Assembly: GCA_026413225.1 (NCBI GenBank)
Contig: CM048557.1
Location: 18,826,871-18,890,870 of the forward strand
Length of the DNA: 64,000 bases
Reading direction: 5' to 3'
DNA from: Otis tarda
Lineage: Eukaryota; Chordata; Aves; Otidiformes; Otididae
Translations under genes and position numbers: made by a program
Shown: positions 50,390-59,982 of the stretch, piece by piece
Numbering within the stretch: position 1 is the first letter of the stretch
How the letters are laid out: each line of letters starts with the position of its first letter
Notes under the pieces: generated by a model
Told to the model about the DNA's origin: nothing
Databases searched by the model: none
Seen by the model: the letters and a program-made list of their open reading frames with translations, nothing else

Positions 50390-52199
50390 ATTTACAGCTA
50401 GATTTAAGAAAATTAAAAGTATACTCCAGATAGCAAGCATATCTGCAAGGAGCAGAGACAGTAAAAAGAAGTGTATGTCTCTACAGTCACAAAAATTAGG
50501 CAATGTCTTTTATTTACATTTTTCTGTACTCTTTGACAGAAAAAACAATGTGTGCGTGATTGGTCAAATATAGTTTTATGTTCACTCTTTCTTAATGTGT
50601 CTTTTATTTGTCGGTCTTTTTTTGCAATAGCTAGAAATAACTCTTATGACGTAAGAAGGAACTAGCACTAGCGTCTATAAAACTATTATGTACATAAGCA
50701 GTTTAGTTTGTAAAAAGGATACATTTAACTAAAGTAGGTAAATAGAGGTGAAAAGGCAAGTCTTATCTGAGAAATGAACCTTGTAAAAGAAGTCTACCCA
50801 TATTACATAACAACTCACTGCAAAACTCATAGGAAGAGACGGTAACAAGCAGTAAAGCCCTCAGAGTGAAAGGATTAGTTAGTGGTTCCAATTGTGGGGC
50901 AAATTGGAGTTTTATTTCACAAGTCCAGTCTTGGCACAAAGTGCTGAGTATTAGTGTATTTTTCGCTTCCTACATGTTATATTTTTCTGATAATCCCAAA
51001 GAGGAATTCAGAACTTTTTCTGCACTCAATAATGGCTAAAACTGAGCAGAAATCACTGTACTAACAGAAGTCACAGTGCTAACTCTAGACACGGAATTCT
51101 ATCCTACTGGCTAAGATGCTGGTTATATGCTAGGACTATGTTAACACACTTTGATTATGCATGCAACATAGGAAGAGGTAAAAGTGGAGGAAGGAGTCAG
51201 AAGAAGGAAATAAAGCAGGTAAAACTGAGAGAACAGAGTATGTGTCTGCTTAGTAGCATACATGCACAGTAGTTATATGTTCAAAAGAACTGTCACTGTT
51301 TTTTCTTACACTTTTTGTTTTCACATATGGTGAAATTACTTTTAAAATATACACCTGGAAAAAAAACCCACCACCACCACTAAATAACAAACCTTTTAAA
51401 TGTGTTGGAAAAAAATGAATTACAGACTAAACATGCTTTCTTGAGAATGTTCATCTACTCTGTGAGTTCTCAAGCCAATCAGACTAACTATGGGACTGTA
51501 CTGCAAAAAACTACAATGCTGTATTCTGGCTTGCTGAGGAAAAGACTTGATGAAAGGAATAGCAATCAAAAATCCCATTGTTATATGGAATAAGACTGTC
51601 CCAAATATTATGTTACCCTCTTACAGTGTTAGTACACATCACCACCTTTATTGAGAATCTGTGGGGTTTGCATAAATAGAAATGGCCAAGACAGGGTACT
51701 TAGAGTGTGTTGAATTACCTCTATTCTTGCAACGTTACTCTTTCTGTGCAAGTGACTGTACATCATTCTGAAGTCTTCCTTCAGAATACCAACTAGACAC
51801 TAGCAGCATGTGCTTAATGTGTGTTCTTAAGACCTTTGAATGTGGCATATTGTGGAATGGTTTTGATCCAATGAACTTTACTGTTTTACTTGTGTTGAGA
51901 TTTTGGCCCCACACCTCCACAGGTGAGGAAGTTATGCTCCACTCTTGCATAATAATAGAAACATTTGCCTGAGCCGCTGACTGTTTTCAGCACCATGGCC
52001 AGGGCACAAAGTAGGGAATACGCTACAGCGGCGAGAATGCAGAAATCATTTGTCATAACACCTGTTTTCTTGGCGAACTGACGGGAGCAGGAATGGTATA
52101 TGTAACATGCTGCTGCTTCATTGCCATCCTCCTGATATCAGGATGCAGGATCTTCTGCTGTCAAGTCATCTGTGCTGTGGTCTTAGCAGAGTGCAGGCC

Positions 52200-52216
52200 T
52201 TTTTTTTTTTTTTTTT
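52200..52216. repeat. T17 homopolymer
   Basis: Seventeen T residues with no adjacent recognisable retrocopy. Called simple sequence. Confidence 0.8.
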
Positions 52217-52351
52217 CTTCTGTATGTAAACAACACTCTTCCACTTTATCTCAGGGGAGCAGTCTCTTGGGAACAGTGTTCTTCATTATAACTGTCAGCT
52301 GTTCTTTCAATTGTTGTTCTATTGCTTCTTCCAGTGCTTAAACACATACAT

Positions 52352-52375
52352 ATTTCCATTAATATTTCCATTAAT
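52352..52375. repeat. Perfect 12-bp tandem pair
   Basis: ATTTCCATTAAT occurs twice in direct succession, continuing for a few bases into a partial third unit. Confidence 0.85.
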
Positions 52376-54312
52376 ATTGCATTCACATTTATACCAACCA
52401 CAAACCACGTGTCATTAATCCTGAAAATGTAATAGACTGAACTGGATCTTCACTTTCATCTGTCATCTTGAACAGTTTTTTTTCAGAGTCATAACTAGTT
52501 GTGACTAAGTGAACATTTCTGTTTTGATTAGGCTTTAGAATTCATCTGTCTCACATACACTGTTGTTAATGTTGGCATGAATGAAGCAAAAAGCTGTGTG
52601 AACAAATGCAGTGTCACAAATGCAAGAGCAAGTCTGAGGAATTTGCTGATGCTTTTATGATACCTTTCAGGATAGAAACATCATTTAATCATTGTGGGAG
52701 TTCTCAACAAGAGATATTCTCTTTCATGGTGAGCAAGCCAAGTACATAATAAGATTTTCAAAAGCTTCTTATTTCCCTGTTTTAAATATGTTGTTTAGTA
52801 TGCATCTCTCGTCCTGGTGGCATTACTTAATGAATTAGTAATTTTGTTTCAGATGCATGACAAACGATATTGTTCCTCTGCCCACTAGCCTGCTGTGTCC
52901 TACACTAAAGTGAATTTACTAGATTTTAAATTTCTTTAAGAAAAAAAATCTTTAGGGACCAATACTGTGGTTTTAGAATAGACTACCAGAACATTAGCAG
53001 ATCTCACCATTATCTAGTTTTGGAAATCATTGCCTTTTAATGATGTGATCCACCCTCAACAGCACTTAATATATTACACACTTAGCAATGGAAAAAATGG
53101 TGTGGAAGAAGACAGGTAGCCATAGTCATCCATGCGCATAGCTGTCCATGTTCTGTTCATGAGATGCATCTGAAGACATCCAAGGTCCTTACAAATGGTT
53201 AGCAGATCATCACTACAAGCTTACAAGTGAACTTTTTGACACTTTGGGGAATGCATCCCATCCTGACTTTTGTTTTCCTTCTCTACCTTTTCTAGTTTTA
53301 AAATGTGCTTCTTGGAATGGACTGACCAGAATGGGAGGTAATTTTTTTTTAAATGTGATCCCTCTATAAATGCACAAAGAGTATTACAGTGTTGCTTCAT
53401 GTTTTGTTCTTTGTGCCTTTGCTAACATTGTATTAACATTTTGACTGTCATTAGTCACTTAGATGGTATTATTCTGATACTTGTCACATTGGTTGCAAGA
53501 TATTTTTCCTGAGAGCTGATGACTAACATTGTGCCCTTTGTTTGTGCATGTGTGCAAGGTAGGAAGACTGTGGGCACATTGGAATTCTTTTTTTTTGGCA
53601 TTCACTGCTTTACACTAGTAGTTGCTGACTTTCATCTGTTGTTTTATTCTCTCTCAGTGTTACAGGATAGTTGTGCAGTTCTCTTTCAGTTTACATTTGG
53701 CTCTTCTGGATAATCTAAAATCTTAATAAACCATGTAACTTCACAGTTCACCACTCTTAAACCTTGATGGAGTCCATCAGTTATTTCTGTCTGTTGTGAC
53801 AACTGGCTTTCCTACAGTTTGTTTAAATCCCTGAGAAAGTTGCTAATCCAGGAGGTGACCACCTATGGGAGCTTGTCCACTTAAAAGTTTTTGTTGAACT
53901 ATAGCAGTTTTATACTTGAACTTCTTTAGAACACTTAAGGAATGCTATCCAGCCTTGGCAGTTTGTTTACTGTTCATTTTATCAATTTATTCTAAAATCT
54001 CCTGTTCTCATGCCTTGAATTGCAAGAATACCTCCAACTTATACTCCATAAAAAGTGGCTGTTACGTAGCAGTATTTCTCCATAGTGAGTTATCACCCCT
54101 GTAGTGAACAGTAGTAGAAAAACATCATTTAACTCTTCAACTGTCGTAGTTTCTTCCTTGAATGTTGTTTTTGTAATCTCCCACTTCATTAAGTAAAAGA
54201 TTTCCTGCTTCTAGTGGAATTGAATTTTATGTTATTGTTTTCTAATGACTCAAGGAGCTAACTGCTCCTTAAAATCTTTGTAAGCCTGTCTTATGTTAAA
54301 ATACTTTTTGTT

Positions 54313-54607
54313 ATAGAATCATAGAATAGTTTGGGTTGGAAGGGACTTTTAAAGGTCATCTAGTCCAACCCACCTGCAAGGAGCAGGGACATCTCCAACC
54401 AGATCAGGTTGCTCAGAGCCCTGTCCAACTTGGCCTTGAATGTTTCCAGGAATGAGGCACCTACCACCTCTCTGGGCAACCTCTTCCAGTGTTCCACCAC
54501 CCTCATCGTAAAAAATGTCTTCCTTATATCTAGCCTAAATCTACCTCCTTCTATTTTACAACCATTATCCCTTGTCCTATCATAACAGGCCCTGCTAAAA
54601 AGTTTCT
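54313..54607 (-). mobile_element. CR1 LINE, 5'-truncated
   Basis: About 295 bp: two tail units at the left edge, the 3' UTR, and the final ORF2 codons in one open frame (54360-54635: [46 protein letters not shown]). It ends at the text GCCCTGCTAAAAAG. Related to the young group, with modest divergence. Confidence 0.94.
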
Positions 54608-54675
54608 GCTGTGTCTCATGGAAATATGTTTGCAACTAGCAATGCTCAGGATTATTTGAATATTTTTATGTAAAA

Positions 54676-54880
54676 ATGAGTGGAGATGGTGTCAGAAGCT
54701 CTGCATCCCGTGCAGAGCATCACCTCCGCGGCAGCTCGACTCTGGCACCGAGCCTGCCCTGCCCTGGCATGGTGGTGCGCAGCCACGCCACAGCCTCCCC
54801 ACGCTGGCTGCCATTCCCTTGTGGTCATTCCCGCACGTGGCGAAACGCAGCCCCCTCCCTGCACCCACCCACCCAGCATA
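54676..54880. other. GC-rich, CpG-bearing patch with strong hairpin
   Basis: About 200 bp of GC- and CpG-rich sequence in AT-rich surroundings. It starts with a perfect hairpin (arms GCTCTGCA at 54698-54705 and TGCAGAGC at 54711-54718, loop TCCCG), contains an E-box CACGTG near 54835, and ends in repeated CACC units directly at a plus-strand CR1-type tail. It has no CR1 3'-UTR text, so it is not CR1 body. It could be a retroposed structured RNA, a promoter-like patch, or a piece of an unrecognised repeat. Open frames here are composition artefacts. Confidence 0.35.
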
Positions 54881-54902
54881 GAATCTATGATTCTATGATT
54901 CT
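54880..54902 (+). mobile_element. CR1-type 3' tail remnant, plus strand
   Basis: CTATGATTCTATGATTCTA reads as the 8-bp CR1 tail repeat in plus orientation. It is not preceded by the CR1 UTR. It may be an extremely 5'-truncated CR1 insertion or the tail of something mobilised by CR1 RT, namely the GC-rich block just upstream. Confidence 0.55.
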
Positions 54903-54952
54903 AATATTTTCATTAGGTTTTCCCCACAGTCAAGAAAAATGTTCCTGGAAAG

Positions 54953-55552
54953 TGTGCTGGTTTTGGCTGGGATAGAGTTAGTTTTCTTCATAGCAGCTAG
55001 TATGGAGCTGTGTTTTGAATTTGTGCTGAAAACAGTGTTGATAATACGGAGATGGTTTAGTTACTGCTAAGCAGTGCTTACACAGAGTCAAGGCTTTTTC
55101 TGCTTCTCACACCACCCCACCAGCGAGCAAGCTGCAGGTGCACAAGAAGTTGGGAGGGGACACTGCTGGGATAGCTGACCCCAACTGACCAAAGGGGTAT
55201 TCCATACCATATGATGTCATGCTTAGCAATACAAAGCTGGGAGAAGAAGCAGGAAGGCAGGGAACATTTGGAGTGACAGCATTTTGTCTTCCCAAGTAAC
55301 CATTATGTGTGATGGAACCCTTCTCTCCTGGAGATGTCTGAACACCTGCCTGCCAATGGGTAGTAGTGAATTGATTCCTTATTTTGCTTTGCTTGCATGC
55401 ATAGGCTTTGCTTTACCTGTTAAACCATCTTTATCTCAACCCACCAGTTTTCTCACTTTTACCCTTCTGATTCTCTCCCCCATCCCATGGGGGCAGGGAG
55501 TGAGTGAGTGGCTGTGTGGTGCTTAATTGCTGGCTAGGGTTAAACCATGGTA
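54953..55552 (+). mobile_element. ERVL-type solo LTR
   Basis: A fossil LTR of about 600 bp. It opens with TGTGCTGGTTTTGGCTGGGA and closes with GGCTAGGGTTAAACCAT, the ends of a widespread avian ERVL-type LTR as I remember it. Internal landmarks include GCTTACACAGAGTCAAGGC and ACCATATGATGTCATGC. It is flanked by near-identical 5-bp sequences (54948-54952 and 55553-55557), as expected for a target-site duplication. There is no internal retroviral sequence on either side, so it is a solo LTR left by recombination. It looks whole in length; moderate age. Confidence 0.85.
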
Positions 55553-57356
55553 GAAATACAGCTTGAATGCCCTGTGGTTCATACTATTTTACAGTACTGA
55601 CTAGACTTTCTTTTTCTTTTTCTTTTTTTTAATAGCTCTTGCTTTTTACAGTTCTTTTGCAACTTTTGACTCATATCGGTTTAGTGATTTTTGTATTGAA
55701 GCAGTTCCAGCCATGATATAGCTTTTGTGAGATGTGTTTGATTACTACATGGGGTAATAGGAAATGAGAAGATGAATCGTGTCAAAGAAAGATATGAAGG
55801 AACTAAAATCCAGTGCATTTTTCTATCCAAATAACAATATTTAGACAATCATTATTCTAACATAACTGTCTTGGGTTGAATGCAACTATCTGTTTGTGGT
55901 TTGTGTAGAAAGTTAGAAACTGAAATCTATTATTTTCATTTTCACTATGTATCCTTGCCTCTGTTTTGTTCTCTGCTCTTCCAGCAGATGAAATAGGAAA
56001 GCTTTTTCCTAAGACTCATGTAGACTGTGCATATATTCTTACCTAACTTACGCTCAGTGACTCAGTAGTATACACTAATCTTCTGTTCACATCAGACTCC
56101 TTTTATATTTTAAAAAATTTACTTTGTGAAATGGGAGTTACCAGACTGCCTGGTAGTTTCTCATGAGTCACACAAAGAGGATACACCTTCTTAGTCAATT
56201 AGAGAGTTTATTATGGAGGCAAATGCCGTAAGTTAAGCATCAGTCACTTCCAAGTTCATTCAGGTGTGCTTTGTTTACTGTCTTATTTTAATATTATTTA
56301 TATAATAGGAGTCAAGATAACACACAGGATTATAAAAATACTGTTTAGCTTCTTAAAGCCAAATTCTGTTAGTTCAAAATTACTGCCTGCACCCTCCATG
56401 CAAATCTCATCTATGCATCCCAGTTTAGAATGAGGTGAATAGCTCTTTCCAAGTTCACTGAATTCCCCTCAATTAAAAATTGCTTTTTCTGTTCACAGTT
56501 TATTTTGGCTGTGTTCCACATACTAGCTTGTATGAGAGAGACCTGGCAAGCACAGAGTCACAACATGAAAATGGCAGTTTCATCAAAAGAGGGTTTTTCC
56601 TACAACAGCCAGCTCCTATTAAAACTCGGATAATCCATGTTGTGTAATCTGTAGGTTTAATCATATTCTGTGTGTTTGATACAGTTTTGTGTATAATCAA
56701 TTCCATCCCTTGTATAGTTAGTAGCAAATTAAAATCTCATACATCCTCAGTCAGTTCAGGTGGATTTTTTGCTTTAATTTGAATGACCCAATCTGAAAAG
56801 ATTCCTATAATGACAAAGTGAAATCAAAGAATTTAGGACAAGAGTTGAAAGAGTTGAAAAATGGGTTTTTCTTTTATGTATCTGTATTCCCATAAATTTC
56901 TTAAAAAGAAAGGGAAAAGTTTACCCCCAAATGGATTTAACATTAACAGAAAATAGTTTTTCAGGTGATGGCTAGAAATATGATTTACATTTTGTTTTAT
57001 TGTGATAGTCTTCTTCAAGAGCTCATGTGCCTGTCTAGTTGTTCCATTTCTGTAACATCCTAAGTTACCTTGAGCACTTTGCAATAAATCTTCATTGAAG
57101 TCTGAACATTTTTTAACATTTTTTGTTGCTTTAAACACCTTTTTTGAATGATGGATGATTTATAGCAGAATGCTTCCCTGTTGTCAGGCAATGCTAGCAC
57201 TTAGAATCAATGCCTGTAGAGTAAATTTCTAATTGCATTGTTAGTTTATAGACAAGCATGTTCAGTCTGGTCTAAAATACCAGAAAAAGAACATTTTTGG
57301 AACATGTATCTCCCTGAGGTGGTAAAGAGATGGTTTTGTAATAATTTATGTACAGG
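55553..57356. other. Unique sequence between two LTRs
   Basis: AT-rich, with no retroviral coding text, so the two flanking LTRs are not the ends of one provirus (they are also of different families). Minus-strand frames at 56500-56727 and 56833-57138 are unrecognised and probably chance. Confidence 0.5.
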
Positions 57357-57661
57357 TGCATTGGGTTTACATGGCAGGATTTTGGTAGCATGGAAGCTGC
57401 AAGGTGGGTCTCTGTAGGAAGAGACTAGGACCTACCCCTTACTGGACACAGACGCTCCCAGTTGGCTCCGGCAGACCCACCTCAGTGCACAGCTGAGCCC
57501 ATCAGCCAAGCCGGTGATGCATCTGTGAAAATATACTTAAGAAAGGGTAAAATGCTATGTAGCAGTGAGAGAGTGGAGGGAGGAAGAAAAGTCTTATTGA
57601 GGTGAGGAAGTGAGAGAGCTGCTGGGTGAGGGTCTTGCAGCCGGCCAAGACTAACCCACCA
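57357..57661 (+). mobile_element. ERVL-type LTR, internally shortened
   Basis: The start TGCATTGGGTTTACATGGCA and the text GGATTTTGGTAGCATGG, followed by CTGAGCCCATCAGC and TATACTTAAGAAAGGG, are the 5' part of a long avian ERVL-type LTR I recognise by pattern. The end GCCGGCCAAGACTAACCCACC resembles that LTR's 3' terminus. At about 305 bp it is much shorter than that family's usual length, so most of the middle is missing. No clear target-site duplication and no internal region: an old, broken solo LTR. The family assignment is from memory. Confidence 0.65.
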
Positions 57662-58390
57662 GAGCAGGAAAAATAAAGCTTTTTGTCTAATTACAGGTTT
57701 GCCTGGTTAGAGAAACACTTAAAGCAGTGTGATGCAGTACTGTTCTGAACTGGGAGCTTTACTCTGGCATCTCTCTTGGGAAAGTACAGAGAAGATATTA
57801 TCACTTATCTCCTGGACCTGCTTTCGATTTAGCCTTTTTATTAAGCTATTTGCTTACAGTAAACATCTCTTACAGAGTTGTTATGAAATACTTTTTCTCT
57901 ATAATGTTTCTAACATACGGAAGCATTGCCAGAAAAGTAACTGTTCTTCGGACTGGGCAGAAAAAGATGATTTTACTCTGTTATCCACATTCTGTATCCT
58001 CTTACACATCAGCAACATTCTGCTGTGGCATGTTCAACTAAGTCTTACTGTCCAGGTCAAGATAAGAAATTAACTTTTCTTTTAAATCTTTCTCTTTGCA
58101 AAAACTGAGAAATATCTTTGTAAATGACCTCAAACAGCTGGAACTTATGTCCATACCAAAGTTTCTATTCCCAGGATGTGAGCTATATTTTATATTAAAC
58201 TCTTGGATTAAGTGAGACCATGCCCCTCCTCTCTCTTCTCATCAGGAAGTCCCTCTAATTTCTGCATTGTAGAGTCACGCTCACTCTGACTTTCCTTGTC
58301 TTTGGAACAATGAAACTCTTAAGTATTCTGTGCAAAGTTGAAGAGTTTAAAAAGGAGGAGGGAGCCTCAGAGCTGAGGGATTTGGATATT
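57662..58390. other. Unique sequence
   Basis: AT-rich. The plus-strand frame 57729-58073 (114 codons) has no recognisable family text and no supporting signals. Confidence 0.45.
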
Positions 58391-58445
58391 AGAACAGAAT
58401 TGTTCAGTTGGAAGTGACCTACAACAGTCATCTAGTCCAACTATA
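58391..58445 (-). mobile_element. Short CR1 3'-UTR remnant
   Basis: About 55 bp containing TTCAGTTGGAAGTGACCTAC and CATCTAGTCCAACT on the plus strand, the 3'-UTR phrase of CR1 just inside its tail, in an older variant. The tail is largely decayed (AGAACAGAAT). Confidence 0.6.
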
Positions 58446-58899
58446 TTCTCACAGGAGATGTGAATGTGAGTTGCCAAGACAGATAGAGGTATGTCACCTC
58501 TTACTGAATGGGTACTGAGTGAGCTGTAGAATGAAAAGAAGAGTCCTCCTCTGGCACCATTTTGAGAAAAAGCTCTGTTTTTTGAAAGGCATGAAGCACC
58601 CATGTTCATAAAGAGAGTCATGTCTGTGAAGAAAAGAGTTAAAATACAGACATGCTCTTTTTTTTTTTCCCCGAGATTTTCCTCTTGTCTGGTCCAGGCA
58701 GCTCCTTGTTCAGAATGCTGGATGTGTACATCCCATTTTGAGCCCTTGCTGTATATTGCCTAATTGCTTTTGTGGTTCTGTATGTCTGGCTGTATGTTTA
58801 GTTCTGCAGTTGTAAATATTGGGACAGCAGTTTAGTGGAAACACTTTGTCATGTTCCGATTTCAGATGAGAGGAAGGCCCCCTTGCATTCTAGCTGACC
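58446..58899. other. Unique sequence
   Basis: About 450 bp without a recognised gene or element. A T-run lies near 58659-58668. Confidence 0.4.
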
Positions 58900-59052
58900 T
58901 CAGATGAGTCTGGGCAAACGAGACTGGTCCAGTCTCAGCTGGACCAACCTCTCACACACCCGAGCGTGATTTTGCTCGGGAAGAGAATTAAGACTCAAAA
59001 CGGCATCAAGCACCAGGTAACTTTATTTACCTGAGAAAAAGTTCACAAATGC

Positions 59053-59097
59053 AAGAGAAAAGAGAGAAAGAAAGGAAAGAGAGAGAAAAGAAAAGAG
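59053..59097. repeat. Purine-rich GA/A tract
   Basis: About 45 bases of only A and G on the plus strand inside the LTR-like segment. On the minus strand it forms a pyrimidine tract downstream of the presumed start of transcription. Confidence 0.8.
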
Positions 59098-59463
59098 TTT
59101 CAGTTGCAATAGCTACCACCACGGAGCTGCGGTGTCCCGACAGTCCAGTTCACTCGGTGGGGGAACGTTCCATCCGATGTTGATTCCGTCGATGTTGATT
59201 TCCGTCGATGTGTTGTTTCCTTGATGTTTGTTCCTCTTTTTCATGTTGGTTGGTTTTGTCCTTTTATTGTTCGTTTCGTTGCATATTCATTGTATTCCAA
59301 GAGCTGGTTTGCCTAGCTGCACCCCTCACCTGGCAGTGATATGCGTGCCCATTACTGTCTCTGGGCCCCTCTGTTTTTTTCTTCTGGCCTCGGGTTTGGG
59401 CTCATGCTGGGGGGTAGGGCTAGATTTCTCAGAATCAGCTCTGCATTCAGGTCTGCAGGACAA

Positions 59464-59531
59464 CAGGAGTTGGCTTGCAAGATAATGGGAATTGCCTTGC
59501 AAGATAAAAGGAGCTGGCTTGCAAGATAACA
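59464..59531. repeat. Three tandem units of 22 bp
   Basis: The core CTTGCAAGATAA recurs at 59474, 59496 and 59518, exactly 22 bp apart, with variable GGAG-like linkers. In the LTR model it lies where U3 enhancer repeats are expected. Confidence 0.85.
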
Positions 59532-59828
59532 GGAAGACTCTAGTAACTGAAGTTCCATTTCTCAGGGGGTGGTTTGATGTTTCAACAATGTTGAGAAAAA
59601 TTTTTGACACAGTCTTTTACACACATACATCAAAACTGTGAGGTGTCCTGATACTCTGCAAGACAGTTGTTCCGAACATCAATTACCTATAATTTGATGT
59701 TATAATCAGATTTTTTTTTTCCAAATTGTTTTTCTCCAATCCTTCCAAAATTTGAGTGTAGGTAGTCCTAGTAGACACAGTACATCACTGGATAGCATGG
59801 GATCTCAATCTTACTGCTGGCATTTTGT

Positions 59829-59982
59829 CATAGAATGGTTTGGGTTGAAAGGAACCTTAAAGAGCATCTAGTTGCAACCCCTCTGCACTGGGCAAGGACA
59901 TGTTCCACTAGACCAGGTCACTCAAAGCCCCATCCAGCTGGGATGCTTCCAGGGATGGGGCATCCACAACCTCTCTGGGCAG
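59829..59982 (-). mobile_element. CR1 LINE 3' fragment, diverged
   Basis: About 155 bp: a single tail unit, the text GGTTTGGGTTGAAAGGAACC, TGCACTGGGCAAGGACATG, and the ORF2 C-terminus phrase CATCCACAACCTCTCTGGGC on the plus strand. A small part of the conserved CCAGCCTGGCCTTGA region is missing at about 59939. The UTR resembles that of the copy at 31321, so both may belong to the same older subfamily. Confidence 0.88.

Larger units (their letters stand above)
50346..54312. other. Unique sequence, no gene recognised
   Basis: AT-rich. It holds a perfect 9-bp inverted repeat at 50370-50389 beside the CR1 5' junction, a T17 run at 52200-52216 and a 12-bp tandem pair at 52352-52375. No gene supported. 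Confidence 0.5.
58900..59635 (-). mobile_element. LTR-like fossil, minus strand
   Basis: Features in minus-strand order match an LTR: upstream tandem repeats (59464-59531), an AATAAAAGG TATA-like box near 59265, a transcribed part with a purine/pyrimidine tract (59053-59097), a poly(A) signal AATAAAG near 59020, then a U5-like part with two hairpins (58925-58946 and 58959-58980). GC and CpG are above the flanks. Exact ends are unclear. No gag, pol or env text lies beside it, so it would be a solo or partial LTR. The class (ERVK-like or other) cannot be fixed by eye, and a host promoter on the minus strand is an alternative. Confidence 0.55.

Noticed and set aside
54953-57661. A single provirus bounded by the two ERVL-type LTRs
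   Set aside because: The two LTRs differ in family, and the sequence between them shows no retroviral coding text.
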